From positions 2,356,001-2,420,000 of the forward strand of contig NZ_CP111108.1 in NCBI RefSeq assembly GCF_026314295.1: 64,000 bases of DNA, given 5' to 3'. The notes beneath the pieces were generated by a model. That model made no database searches, was not told where the DNA came from, and worked only from the letters and a program-made list of their open reading frames with translations. Source of the stretch: Caproicibacterium sp. BJN0003. Lineage in GTDB: Bacteria > Bacillota > Clostridia > Oscillospirales > Acutalibacteraceae. Positions 40,270-49,104 of the stretch are shown here, in pieces. The position numbers and the translations under genes were made by a program. Within the stretch, counting starts at the first letter, position 1. Every line of letters starts with the position of its first letter.

Positions 40270-42660
40270 TTAAACTCCTTTATCTAATTTTCTTTGTTGT
40301 TCGATCCATCTTTTCCTTTGACGACTGCGAAAAACATAAACCCCTAAAATTAAAAATCCTGCAATCGAAAGAAAAATGCCAATCTTCAAACCGGGTGTTT
40401 CATAATTAAATCGAATCTGTGCCTCACCGGCTGGTACTTTAACCGCCATAAACCCAACATTGACTTTTTCAATTTCAGCCGGTTGACCGTTTACGGTCAC
40501 ACTCCATCCGCTCTCATAGGGAACACTAAAGAAAATTAACCGGTCGGCATCCGATTGGGCAACCGCTGAAAATCCATTGTTATCGGTTGTAAACGATGTA
40601 CAGGCTCCTGCCGCACGCTCGACGCAGTCTTTAAAATAGCTCTGCTGAGAGAAATCCGCCAGCTGAGGAGAATCCAAATGTGTAAGCCCGCTTTGCTCGG
40701 CAATGGCCGCCGCTTTATCATTTGGCAGGACAATCGCCTTTAAAAGGACCAGGCAACGCTGTGATTCTGAAAGTTCATTATATTCCGCGCGTGTGATGAA
40801 TTTTTGATAACTGAACCCCATTGGAATAAAATATTCATTTTCATAAATATTGCTGCCGTTTTCGTTCGTAATATAAGTCCAGCCCGGCATGCGAGTTTGA
40901 TTGGTTGCAGGATCTACAAAATTCTGTCCGCGGGTAGTCGGGTCAAACAGCCAGCGACAGCTGGTAAAACTGCGCAGCGCATAAACTTTTGTATCCGGAC
41001 GGCTGGCAACATCGCGCTTGACGCCGATCGTGGGATAAAAGTCCATCACGCTGCCCGGCACAATGCTGTGAAAAGCCTGTATGGTCGGCATCTGCCAATA
41101 CATCGGCAGATTATCCATTCCGTCATAAACATCGATCCGAGAAAAAATATCCGAATAGGGAAGATCGATGTCTTTTCCTCCATTTAAAGCATAGGGAATC
41201 AGTTCATTATGGGTATCATCGCCCTGCGTTTTCCCAGTTGTGATAAAGAACCAGCCATAAACAACCGAAATACAAGCGGTCCCAAAAATCGCCATTCTCA
41301 TAAAGCGACGACGGTTTTTCCGATACTCATGGAAAATGAGGAGCAGCAAAAGCAGGCTCAACAGTGCAATCGCTACATACGGCCAGAATCGACTCGGATA
41401 TTTTTCCAGCCCGTAGCTCCAAGTGGTTTCTTCCCCGCTGGTAACTTTCTTCACCATAAATCCAATCGGCAGTGAAATTCCCAGCGTGATGCCGATTGTC
41501 CACTTGATTGCTCTGAGCCAGTCCACATCGGAAAGCTCCAAACTATGCACAGTCGCAAGGCTCATCATCAGGGTGATCATATAAAACCAACGGGCATAAT
41601 AACTGCTGTTAAAAAGTTGAAATGCGCTGTTGAGTACTGGCACCATTGTCATGAAAAAGAGAACAAGGAGCAGTGTTTTAAGCCAATTTTTCTTTTTTCT
41701 CTGTAAAAATGCAATAACCCCGGTCATACTAAACAGCGGAAGCCACGCGCCGAGCGAAGCCCATTGGCTATTGGAATCCGGCGTAAAGTTCGCGCGGGCA
41801 GGAAGATCCGGAGGGAAGAAAAAGCAAGAAAGAATATGCAGATACCGCTGCTCATTATCATAAAGCAGCGCATACCACCCCTGCGAAGGGCTATCGACAC
41901 GCGGATTCTGAACAATGCAAAGGATAGTGGGCAAAAGGATCGCACAGGCACAAAGAACGCCCAAGACGGCCTCAAGTGCCAAAAATCCAAAGTCTCTTGC
42001 AGAAATCCGCCAATCTTTTTGAAAGAATCGGAGCAGCCAATAAATCAAAAGGAAAGTGACCATTCCCACAAAGAAATAATAATTAATGAAAGCCGTAACA
42101 AAAACGAAGAATGCAAAGACGCCGCGCCTACGATGGTACATGTATTCGTCCAAAGACCACAGAAGCAGTGGGAAAAAGACGATTGCTTCATGAAAATGGT
42201 TGAAGAACACATTATAAATGGCAAATCCGGAAAAAGCATACAGCATTCCGCCAAGGATCGCGCCTTCTGAGGAATGGACATATCGACGTATGTAAATAGA
42301 GCCATTCATTGCAGCGCAGCCAAATTTCAGGATATAAAGCGGCCCCATCAAATATGGCACCGCTTCGCTCGGGAATGGAATGGTCAGCCAAAAGAAGGGG
42401 CTCCCCAAAAGATAAAAGCTATAGGAACCAACAAAATTAGCTCCAAGATCGGTTGTCCAACTCCATTTAACATTTCCGCTGCGAATCGCATCGTGGCACA
42501 TTTGATAAAACGGCACTTGCTGTACATTAAAATCACCATAAAATAAAAAATATCCCTTATCATAAATGATAAATGGAAGAAAAAGCACTGCCGCCGTCAA
42601 TATCCCATAGAGCAGCGCACGCAGAAGATAGGGCTTCTGTTCTAAACTCAAGCGCTTCAA
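40270..42660 (-). CDS. yfhO: YfhO-family membrane glycosyltransferase
   Basis: About 796 residues. TTG 42660 is preferred (GGGAGG 8 bases before it), since the longer ATG at 42714 lies upstream of the TATAAT at 42708-42703. It has about 12-14 spans with a GT-C-like start (LPFIIYDKGYFLFYGDFNVQQVPFYQMCHD), a large outer domain (about 480-770) ending in FFSVPYESGWSVTVNGQPAEIEKVNVGFMAVKVP, and a last span. YfhO transfers a lipid-carried sugar from CsbB to cell-envelope polymers. Confidence 0.9.
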   Translation of the reverse strand: MKRLSLEQKPYLLRALLYGILTAAVLFLPFIIYDKGYFLFYGDFNVQQVPFYQMCHDAIRSGNVKWSWTTDLGANFVGSYSFYLLGSPFFWLTIPFPSEAVPYLMGPLYILKFGCAAMNGSIYIRRYVHSSEGAILGGMLYAFSGFAIYNVFFNHFHEAIVFFPLLLWSLDEYMYHRRRGVFAFFVFVTAFINYYFFVGMVTFLLIYWLLRFFQKDWRISARDFGFLALEAVLGVLCACAILLPTILCIVQNPRVDSPSQGWYALLYDNEQRYLHILSCFFFPPDLPARANFTPDSNSQWASLGAWLPLFSMTGVIAFLQRKKKNWLKTLLLVLFFMTMVPVLNSAFQLFNSSYYARWFYMITLMMSLATVHSLELSDVDWLRAIKWTIGITLGISLPIGFMVKKVTSGEETTWSYGLEKYPSRFWPYVAIALLSLLLLLLIFHEYRKNRRRFMRMAIFGTACISVVYGWFFITTGKTQGDDTHNELIPYALNGGKDIDLPYSDIFSRIDVYDGMDNLPMYWQMPTIQAFHSIVPGSVMDFYPTIGVKRDVASRPDTKVYALRSFTSCRWLFDPTTRGQNFVDPATNQTRMPGWTYITNENGSNIYENEYFIPMGFSYQKFITRAEYNELSESQRCLVLLKAIVLPNDKAAAIAEQSGLTHLDSPQLADFSQQSYFKDCVERAAGACTSFTTDNNGFSAVAQSDADRLIFFSVPYESGWSVTVNGQPAEIEKVNVGFMAVKVPAGEAQIRFNYETPGLKIGIFLSIAGFLILGVYVFRSRQRKRWIEQQRKLDKGV

Positions 42661-42702
42661 AGGCTTAATCCTCCCTTTGCAAGAAATAATCGATACCGGA
42701 AT

Positions 42703-42713
42703 ATTATAGCACA
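42703..42713 (-). promoter_or_regulatory. Extended -10 promoter of yfhO-csbB
   Basis: TGCTATAAT on the minus strand (TG at 42711-42710, TATAAT 42708-42703) is an extended -10. It rules out the upstream ATG as the start of yfhO. Confidence 0.65.
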
Positions 42714-42873
42714 TTTTAAAGGAAAAAAAAGTGTTGTTTCCGGGAAGCTTTTGTGAAAATCCGGGTCCTTTTCCTCTGCCTTTTTAGGCCAAAAGCATTG
42801 CCAAATCGGTTCCATTGGTGGTACCATAAAAGCGCCCGCTTTAAGCGGAATTTTTTCGACAGGAGGAATCCTT

Positions 42874-43482
42874 TTGTTCCATTTTTTTGCGATGCTTTCC
42901 CGTATGAAATATATTCACCGCTGGGGTTTAATGCGTAACTCCCGCCCCGAAAATCTCTGTGAACACAGTTATGAAACCGCTGTTCTTGCTCATGCTCTCT
43001 GTCTTCTGCGCAACCGGCGCTTCGGCGGTCATGTCAATCCGGAGAGGGCCGCTGCACTGGCGCTTTTCCATGACTGCACCGAAATTTTAACCGGGGATCT
43101 TCCGACGCCGGTAAAATATGGTAACCAAAAAATTCAATCTGCTTATAAAGAAGTCGAGCATGATGCCGCTGGAAGACTTCTTTCTCTTCTTCCAAAAGAG
43201 CTGCAGGGAGACTACCGTACGCTCTTTCTGCAGGATGCTCCGGGAGATGAGGAACTGCGTCCGCTGGTAAAAGTTGCCGACAAGCTCAGCGCTCTCATCA
43301 AATGTACAGAGGAAACCGGAACCGGCAGTCTGGAATTTAGCACAGCAAAAGAAACGCTGCTCTCTTCGATTCACGCCATGCACCTGCCGGAAGCCGAAGC
43401 TTTTCTGGAGGAATTTTTGCCAAGCTACCGACTCACACTGGACGAATTGGAATCCCCGGTAGAGGGCAATCCTCAAAATTGA
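42874..43482 (+). CDS. yfbR: HD-domain 5'-deoxynucleotidase, YfbR type
   Basis: A 202-residue protein starting at TTG 42874, 7 bases after AGGAGG. HD motifs: ENLCEHSYETAVLAHAL (His), ALFHDCTEI (HD), and ADKLSALIKCTEE. The pattern RWGLMRNSRPENLCEHS is that of YfbR, which dephosphorylates deoxynucleoside monophosphates. The first 40 bases upstream hold a small hairpin (CCGC/GCGG) followed by T residues, possibly an attenuator. Confidence 0.88.
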   Translation: MFHFFAMLSRMKYIHRWGLMRNSRPENLCEHSYETAVLAHALCLLRNRRFGGHVNPERAAALALFHDCTEILTGDLPTPVKYGNQKIQSAYKEVEHDAAGRLLSLLPKELQGDYRTLFLQDAPGDEELRPLVKVADKLSALIKCTEETGTGSLEFSTAKETLLSSIHAMHLPEAEAFLEEFLPSYRLTLDELESPVEGNPQN

Positions 43483-43523
43483 TTTTTAGAATTCCCTGCT
43501 TATTTCGAAAGGAGCTTTAAAGA

Positions 43524-44813
43524 ATGGCTGATTCTCCCTTTTATAACGCATTACGCCGTCATCTTTCTCTAGGACGGTCGTCTTTTCATACGCCCGGCCA
43601 CAAAAACGCTTTTCTTCCAAAAGACCTGCTTTCTCTTGATTTAACGGAGCTGCCGGATACCGACAGTCTCTATGACGCCTGCGGCCCTATTCTGGAAGCC
43701 GAGCAGAACGCCGCCCATCTCTTTGGCGCAAAGCGAACCCTTTTTTCGAGCGACGGCTGCACACTCTGTATTCAAACGATGCTTCACCTCGCCTGTCCGG
43801 AAAAAGGCAAGGTTCTTTGTTCCCGCAGAATTCACCGCTCCGCAGTAAACACTATGGCTCTTTTAGGGCTGGAACCCGTATGGGTAAAGCCCCAAGAACT
43901 GCTGCTCTATCTACAGTCTCCGGTACAGGTAAACGCCTGCTATGTGACCAGCCCGGATTATTATGGCAGAGTGCTCGATATTCCGGCTCTCGCAAAAGCC
44001 TGCAAAGAAAAGGGGATTCCGCTCCTTGTGGATAATGCCCACGGCTCTCATCTGGCCTTTACTAAGCCCGATCTGCACCCTCTTCATCTGGGCGCTTCGA
44101 TGACCGCCGATTCCGTCCACAAGACGCTGGGTGTTTTAACAGGCGGTGCTCTGCTTCAAATTGGAGATGAGCAATTTTTAAAGAACGCCAAGAGCGCTAT
44201 GGCACTTTTTGGCTCTACCAGTCCTTCTTATCCGATCATGGCAAGTATCGACCTCACTGTAAAATGGCTCTTTGAGCATCCGGATGCTTTTGGACCTGTA
44301 GAAGGATCTATCTTTAAACTAAAAGAGAAAGCCGCTTCTCTTTCGATCCCTTCGATCGGTGATGATCCAACCCGACTGACACTGGACGCTTCTTCCCACG
44401 GTTATTCCGGCGAAGAGCTTGCCGAGTTTCTGCGGAAAAATGGGGTCGAACCAGAAATGGCAGACAGCCGCTACTGTGTGCTGATCGCAACCCCGTGGAA
44501 CCAACCGGAAGATTTTGAGCGAGTCGAAAAAGCACTGAAATTGTTTTCAGAACTCCCTCAAAAAGAGACGCTCGCTTCGAATTCGGATCTGCCTCAATTA
44601 GAAGAGCTTCCACCGGTCGTGCTGCCGCTTCGCGAGGCAGTCTTATCCGAAAATCACGAGCTTCCGGTAGAAGAATCGGTCGGCGCTATCTGTGCCGAGG
44701 CAGCTTGTCCCTGTCCGCCCGGAATTCCGATCGTCATGCCCGGCGAATTAATTCTGCCTGAAGCTGCTTCTCTTTTAAAGGACTATGGCTTTTCTACTGT
44801 AAAAGTGTTATAA
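43524..44813 (+). CDS. Orn/Lys/Arg decarboxylase-family PLP enzyme (YaaO-like)
   Basis: A 429-residue fold-type I PLP enzyme: RSSFHTPGHKNA, FSSDGCTLCIQTMLHLA, LLVDNAHGSHLAF and the PLP lysine in ADSVHKTLGVLTGGA. It is shorter than the large E. coli decarboxylases and like YaaO, whose gene opens the same cluster in Bacillus. The substrate (lysine, arginine or ornithine) cannot be told. It ends in the family's C-terminal domain with CPCPPGIPIVMPGE. Confidence 0.88.
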   Translation: MADSPFYNALRRHLSLGRSSFHTPGHKNAFLPKDLLSLDLTELPDTDSLYDACGPILEAEQNAAHLFGAKRTLFSSDGCTLCIQTMLHLACPEKGKVLCSRRIHRSAVNTMALLGLEPVWVKPQELLLYLQSPVQVNACYVTSPDYYGRVLDIPALAKACKEKGIPLLVDNAHGSHLAFTKPDLHPLHLGASMTADSVHKTLGVLTGGALLQIGDEQFLKNAKSAMALFGSTSPSYPIMASIDLTVKWLFEHPDAFGPVEGSIFKLKEKAASLSIPSIGDDPTRLTLDASSHGYSGEELAEFLRKNGVEPEMADSRYCVLIATPWNQPEDFERVEKALKLFSELPQKETLASNSDLPQLEELPPVVLPLREAVLSENHELPVEESVGAICAEAACPCPPGIPIVMPGELILPEAASLLKDYGFSTVKVL

Positions 44814-44814
44814 T
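44806..44814 (+). promoter_or_regulatory. Extended -10 promoter of darA-holB-ricT
   Basis: TGTTATAAT (TATAAT 44809-44814) overlaps the stop codon of the decarboxylase gene, 53 bases before the darA ATG. No clear -35 is seen, which suits an extended -10 site. Confidence 0.55.
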
Positions 44815-44866
44815 ATTACTAGGTTTTTTAACATAAATTTTCAGAGAGATACGGAGGGTATTTTAA

Positions 44867-45190
44867 ATGAAACTGATTCTGGCTATTGTGAGCAATGACG
44901 ACGCCCCTGCAGTAAACCGCAGTCTAACCAAAGAGCGCTTTCAGGTGACAAAGCTCTCGACAACCGGCGGATTCTTAAAAGCGGGAAATACCACTCTTAT
45001 GATTGGTACAGACGACGATAAGGTTGATCATGTGATCAAGCTGATTGCTTCCCAGAGCAGCCGCCGCACGCAGCTTGTTCCCAGCGCTACCACGATGGAC
45101 GTTGGCATGTACTCTTCCTTCCCCATCGAGGTTACAGTTGGCGGTGCGACCGTCTTTGTACTCGATGTAGATCGTTTTCAAAAGGTCTGA
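44867..45190 (+). CDS. darA: Cyclic-di-AMP receptor DarA (PII-like)
   Basis: A 107-residue PII-like protein: MKLILAIVSNDDAPAVNRSLTKERFQVTKLSTTGGFLKAGNTTLMIGTDDDKVDHVIKLI is nearly diagnostic of DarA/PstA, and GMYSSFPIEVTVGGATVFVLDVDRF closes the fold. It binds c-di-AMP, a potassium and osmotic signal in Firmicutes. CGGAGG precedes the ATG; holB follows, as in Bacillus. Confidence 0.95.
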   Translation: MKLILAIVSNDDAPAVNRSLTKERFQVTKLSTTGGFLKAGNTTLMIGTDDDKVDHVIKLIASQSSRRTQLVPSATTMDVGMYSSFPIEVTVGGATVFVLDVDRFQKV

Positions 45191-45199
45191 GCAGCCTTT

Positions 45200-46054
45200 A
45201 TGAAGCTGCTTCTTCCGGAAAGCATCGGTTCCCAAAGGTTTCGGCAGGATTTAGAAGATGCTTTTGAAAACGGCCGATTCCCTCACGCAGTCCTTTTAGA
45301 GGGGACTTCGGATTCTACACTGCCGATTGCAAAGCTGCTCGCCGCTGCCTGTGTCTGCACGGATGATACCGCGCGTCCATGCGGCCACTGCGCCGGATGC
45401 AAAAAGGCACTTTTGGACTGTCACCCGGATATTTCCCTGCTCTCAGGGGAAGGCGGTGCGCGGTCATTTCACAAAGAATCTATTACATTTCTGCGCTCCG
45501 ATGCTGCAATTCGTCCTAACGAGGCTGCCTGCAAAGTCTATATTTTGGCAGACGCCCAAAATCTGAGCGAGCAGGCACAAAACGCGCTTTTAAAAACGCT
45601 GGAAGAACCGTTTTCTGCGGTCCAGTTCTTTCTGACTGCAGAAAATGCTTCTGCACTTCTGCCCACCATTCGTTCCCGCGTACAGACTTTCCGTCTGGAA
45701 GCAAAAATTTCCCAGCCGGATCCACTCAGCAAAACGCTCTGCGAAAAGATCTGTCATGGCGATGAATTTGGATTCTTGTGCGAATGTGCGCAGCTTTTTC
45801 GAGATAAACCCCATACAGATACCATTTTTCATGATATGATCCTGCTTTTTCGGGATGCTTTGATCCTAAGATGCGGCGGAAAACCGCTCTGTGATATGGA
45901 AAGCGCAAAGCTTCTCTCTAAAGGGTTGACAAAAGCAAAGCTGTTCTCTTTTGTTCGCATTGCACAGGAAGAGCAGGATGCGCTGCACCGCAATGCAAAT
46001 GTTCCTCTGTTGTTAACTCATTTTGCTTCTTTGATTTTTTCTGGGGAAGAATAA
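45200..46054 (+). CDS. holB: DNA polymerase III delta-prime subunit
   Basis: A 284-residue AAA+ clamp-loader subunit: RFPHAVLLEGTSDSTLPIAKLLAAACVC, the zinc cluster CGHCAGCKKALLDCHPDI, VYILADAQNLSEQAQNALLKTLEEP (Walker B/SRC-like) and LLPTIRSRVQTFRL. As usual for delta-prime, the Walker A loop is degenerate. It loads the beta clamp with DnaX and HolA. Neighbours darA and ricT give the conserved cluster. No strong ribosome binding site is seen. Confidence 0.93.
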   Translation: MKLLLPESIGSQRFRQDLEDAFENGRFPHAVLLEGTSDSTLPIAKLLAAACVCTDDTARPCGHCAGCKKALLDCHPDISLLSGEGGARSFHKESITFLRSDAAIRPNEAACKVYILADAQNLSEQAQNALLKTLEEPFSAVQFFLTAENASALLPTIRSRVQTFRLEAKISQPDPLSKTLCEKICHGDEFGFLCECAQLFRDKPHTDTIFHDMILLFRDALILRCGGKPLCDMESAKLLSKGLTKAKLFSFVRIAQEEQDALHRNANVPLLLTHFASLIFSGEE

Positions 46055-46123
46055 AATCGAGCATCTCAGCAGAAAACAATTTTTAAAAATTGATTCCGGT
46101 GATATCCGGAAAAAGGAGAATTT

Positions 46124-47005
46124 ATGGCCGAAGTAATTGGCATTCGCTTTAAAAATCAGGGAAAAATTTATTATTTTGACCCAGACGGACAAATTGTTCA
46201 TCTGGGAGACATGGCAGTCGTAGAGACTACCCGCTGCACCGAATGCGGGGAAGTCGCCATGGAAAACCGACATATAGAGGATTCTCATGTGGTTCAGCCG
46301 CTTAAAAAGCTGATTCGTATCGCCACAAAAGAGGATCTTGAACATCAGGAAGAAAACCATCAAAAAGAAAAGGTTGCTTTCGGAATCTGTGAGAAAAAAA
46401 TTGCTGCTCACAATCTTGAAATGAAACTGGTCGATGTTGAATATACTTTTGATAACAGTAAAATTCTTTTCTATTTTACTGCAGACGGCCGGGTAGATTT
46501 TCGTGAACTTGTCAAAGATCTGGCGAGTGTTTTCCGCACGCGGATCGAATTGAGACAGATTGGCGTACGTGACGAGGCTAAAATGTTAGGCGGTCTCGGA
46601 ATCTGCGGCAGACCATTCTGCTGCAGCCAATTTCTCGATGGATTTCAACCGGTTTCCATTAAGATGGCAAAAGAGCAGGGCCTTTCTTTAAACCCCACCA
46701 AAATCAGCGGGACCTGCGGCAGACTGATGTGCTGTTTAAAGTATGAGCAGGAAGCCTATGAGGATCTTCTTCATTCCACCCCCTCTCAGGGAAGTTTGGT
46801 CGCAACACCGGATGGACGCGGAATGGTTACCGGAGTAAATCTTCTCTCCGGAATCTTACAGGTTCATCTTGATTCTGCTGCTGCGGACGCCGCTTCGGTG
46901 GGATACTCTGTGAAAAACTGTAAAATGCTGCGCCCGCCGCTCCCCCGCCAAAAGCAAAAAAAGAACCCGCCAAAAGAGGATTCTTCCCCTGCAAAGGACG
47001 AATAA
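46124..47005 (+). CDS. ricT: RicT/YaaT, PSP1-domain protein
   Basis: A 293-residue protein: AEVIGIRFKNQGKIYYFDPDG at the start, the PSP1 core, and the cysteine-rich signature MLGGLGICGRPFCCSQFL...ISGTCGRLMCCLKYEQEAYEDL. RicT works with RicA and RicF as an Fe-S complex that tunes RNase Y and RNA processing. The C-terminus is Lys/Pro-rich and disordered. AAAAAGGAG precedes the ATG. Confidence 0.94.
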   Translation: MAEVIGIRFKNQGKIYYFDPDGQIVHLGDMAVVETTRCTECGEVAMENRHIEDSHVVQPLKKLIRIATKEDLEHQEENHQKEKVAFGICEKKIAAHNLEMKLVDVEYTFDNSKILFYFTADGRVDFRELVKDLASVFRTRIELRQIGVRDEAKMLGGLGICGRPFCCSQFLDGFQPVSIKMAKEQGLSLNPTKISGTCGRLMCCLKYEQEAYEDLLHSTPSQGSLVATPDGRGMVTGVNLLSGILQVHLDSAAADAASVGYSVKNCKMLRPPLPRQKQKKNPPKEDSSPAKDE

Positions 47006-47063
47006 CAAAAAGGGCGAAAGCCGGCACTTTTTGTTAAATTTTTGCTAATTTATGTATTGTACC

Positions 47064-47091
47064 TTGCTTTTTTAGAAATGTATGGTAGAAT
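47064..47091 (+). promoter_or_regulatory. Promoter of the ferredoxin gene
   Basis: TTGCTT (47064-47069), 16-base spacer, TAGAAT (47086-47091). A weak hairpin with CAAAAAG/CTTTTTG arms lies after the ricT stop (about 47005-47032) and could end the upstream transcript. Confidence 0.6.
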
Positions 47092-47127
47092 AAAACTAAT
47101 TTAGAATTGAATTGGAGGTGGATCCCA

Positions 47128-47298
47128 ATGGCATATAAAATTACGGACGCTTGCATTTCCTGCGGCACCTGCGCTGGTCAGTGCCCGGTCGGAGCGATCT
47201 CTGAGGGCGACGGTCAGTTCGTTATTGACGAAGGTACCTGCATTTCCTGTGGTTCCTGCGCTGGCGCATGCCCTGTTGGTGCAATCGAGGAAGGCTAA
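47128..47298 (+). CDS. 2[4Fe-4S] ferredoxin
   Basis: A 56-residue clostridial-type ferredoxin with two complete cluster motifs, CISCGTCAGQCPVGAI and CISCGSCAGACPVGAI. GGAGGTGG precedes ATG 47128. It has its own promoter and terminator. It serves as the low-potential electron carrier of anaerobic metabolism and sits where yabA would be in Bacillus. Confidence 0.96.
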   Translation: MAYKITDACISCGTCAGQCPVGAISEGDGQFVIDEGTCISCGSCAGACPVGAIEEG

Positions 47299-47340
47299 TT
47301 TTCCGAGATCTTTCGGGTTGAGTCTTTCAACAGAATTTTT

Positions 47341-47385
47341 TTGAGGCGGAGCGAATAAGCCCCGCCTCAAATATTTTATACGGAG
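47341..47385 (+). terminator. Terminator of the ferredoxin gene
   Basis: TTGAGGCGG/CCGCCTCAA stem with a loop of about 13 bases, followed by ATATTTTAT. It lies between the ferredoxin and the trmN6 start. Confidence 0.75.
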
Positions 47386-47392
47386 GTTTCTT

Positions 47393-48202
47393 ATGGATTC
47401 CATCCTGCTGCCCGGCGAAAAGCTGGAACCTTTCGGAAGTGGAAATCAAGTGATTGTAAGCGCCGTTCATCACTTTAGCACGGATACTATCCTGCTTGCA
47501 GATTTTTCCATGCCCAAAAAAGGATCTCGCTGTGCAGAATTTGGCACCGGCTGCGGATTGATTTCTCTTCTCTGGTGTCAAAAAAGTGCTCCCGAAAAAG
47601 TTTGGGCGATCGATTTTCAGGAAGATGCCTGTTCGCAAGCAAGACGCAGTGCCTCTCTTAATCATTTTTCAGAAATGAGTGTTCTTTCACTGGATCTGCG
47701 CAAAATTTTGGAACTGCCCGCGAAAGGGCTTCCTCTTCCGCTCAATCTTGATCTTGTCGCCTGTAATCCACCTTATCAGCCGACAGATGCAGGGCAGCAC
47801 AATCAAATCCAAGGAAAGACCTCCGCCCGCCACGAAACAGGCTGTACCTTTCGAGAAGTTGCTTCTTCTGCTGCTCGTCTTTTGCGCTGGGGTGGACGTT
47901 TTTGCTGTTGTCTTCCCCCGCGGCGTCTTGCAGAATCTTTTTCCGTTTTGCAAGATGTTGGACTAGAACCAAAAAAGATGCGTCTTGTACAGCATCGTGC
48001 CCAAAATCAACCATTTTTATTTTTATTGGAATCCCGACGCGGTGGAAATTCCGGCATGGAAGTTCTCCCCACTTTAACTTTGGAAGCAGAAAACGGAAGC
48101 TGTTCTCCGGAAATGTTCAAAATTTACGGCGATTATAAAAACAAAAGCAGCCTTTCGGAAAATCCGTCGGCATCTTTAAAACAACAAGGAGGTTCCGTAT
48201 GA
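47393..48202 (+). CDS. tRNA1(Val) adenine-37 N6-methyltransferase-like (TrmN6/YabB)
   Basis: A 269-residue SAM-dependent methyltransferase: FSTDTILLADFSMPKKGSRCAEFGTGCGLISLL (SAM motif I) and LDLVACNPPYQPT (the NPPY motif of N6-adenine methylation). It matches YabB, located just before rsmI as here. The last 60 residues are a family extension. It overlaps rsmI by 4 bases; a ribosome binding site (ACGGAGGTTTCTT) precedes the ATG. Confidence 0.88.
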   Translation: MDSILLPGEKLEPFGSGNQVIVSAVHHFSTDTILLADFSMPKKGSRCAEFGTGCGLISLLWCQKSAPEKVWAIDFQEDACSQARRSASLNHFSEMSVLSLDLRKILELPAKGLPLPLNLDLVACNPPYQPTDAGQHNQIQGKTSARHETGCTFREVASSAARLLRWGGRFCCCLPPRRLAESFSVLQDVGLEPKKMRLVQHRAQNQPFLFLLESRRGGNSGMEVLPTLTLEAENGSCSPEMFKIYGDYKNKSSLSENPSASLKQQGGSV

Positions 48203-49029
48203 GCGGAGTTTTATATATTGTAGGCACCCCAATCGGAAATTTGGGCGATTTTTCCCCTCGTGCAGTAGAAATTCTCTCGTCCGTTGACTTCATCGCCGCC
48301 GAGGATACGCGAGTTACGCTGCATCTGCTCAATCATTTTGGAATCAAAAAGCCCATGATCAGTTATTTTGAGCATAACAAATATGAGCGTGGAGAAATTG
48401 TTCTGAATCGAATTGAAACAGGGGAAAACTGTGCGCTGGTAAGCGATGCCGGCATGCCCGCGATCAGCGACCCCGGTGAGCTTCTGGTAAAACAGGCCGC
48501 CGAACATGGAATTGAAGTTTTCGCAGTTCCAGGACCCAGCGCTGTCGTCACTGCATTGGCAGTATCCGGTCTTCCAACTGGACGGTTTACATTCGAAGGC
48601 TTTTTAAGCGTCAACAAAAAAAGCCGCCGCGACCATCTGGAAGAAGTCCAAAACGAAACACGAACCATGGTTTTTTATGAAGCGCCGCATAAACTTCTTG
48701 CCACTTTGCAGGACATGTATGCCTGTTGGGGCGACCGACCGATCGCTCTTGTGCGGGAGCTGACCAAAATTCACGAAGAAGTGTTGCGCACAACGCTCAA
48801 AGAGGCGATTGCTCACTATGAAGAAACGCCGCCCCGCGGAGAATTTGTTTTGGTCATCGGCGGAGCTGCTCCACAAAAGGAAACAAAAATCACGCTGGAT
48901 GAGGGAATTCGGATGGCAAGAGCCTTAATGGAAAAAGGATCTTCTCAAAGTGCGGCAGCAAAAGAGGTTGCCCATAAAACCGGTCTTCACCGCAACAAAC
49001 TTTACGAAAAGCTAACGAAAGAAGTATAA
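48199..49029 (+). CDS. rsmI: 16S rRNA (cytidine-1402-2'-O)-methyltransferase
   Basis: A 276-residue RsmI: GVLYIVGTPIGNLGDFSPRAVEIL, AAEDTRVTLHLLNHFGI, LVSDAGMPAISDPGELLV, AVPGPSAVVTALAVSGLP and FYEAPHKLLATL are all canonical. It methylates C1402 of 16S rRNA in the decoding centre. The C-terminus has the usual HTH-like extension (SSQSAAAKEVAHKTGLHRNKLYEKL). AAGGAGG precedes the ATG. Confidence 0.96.
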   Translation: MSGVLYIVGTPIGNLGDFSPRAVEILSSVDFIAAEDTRVTLHLLNHFGIKKPMISYFEHNKYERGEIVLNRIETGENCALVSDAGMPAISDPGELLVKQAAEHGIEVFAVPGPSAVVTALAVSGLPTGRFTFEGFLSVNKKSRRDHLEEVQNETRTMVFYEAPHKLLATLQDMYACWGDRPIALVRELTKIHEEVLRTTLKEAIAHYEETPPRGEFVLVIGGAAPQKETKITLDEGIRMARALMEKGSSQSAAAKEVAHKTGLHRNKLYEKLTKEV

Positions 49030-49048
49030 AATCTGCTGAAAAATCAAA

Positions 49049-49084
49049 AACCATTTGCGGAATTACTTTTCGCAAATGGTTTTT
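49049..49084 (+). terminator. Terminator of the trmN6-rsmI operon
   Basis: AAACCATTTGCG/CGCAAATGGTTT stem with an 11-base loop and a T run. It can also serve, weakly, the leftward mnmA transcript. Confidence 0.9.
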
Positions 49085-49104
49085 TGTTTTTAAAGAAAGA
49101 TAAA

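Noticed and set aside
41764-42270. A 168-codon plus-strand frame within yfhO
   Set aside because: It is antisense to a well-supported membrane glycosyltransferase and its Lys/Arg/Gln-rich product mirrors hydrophobic codons on the other strand.
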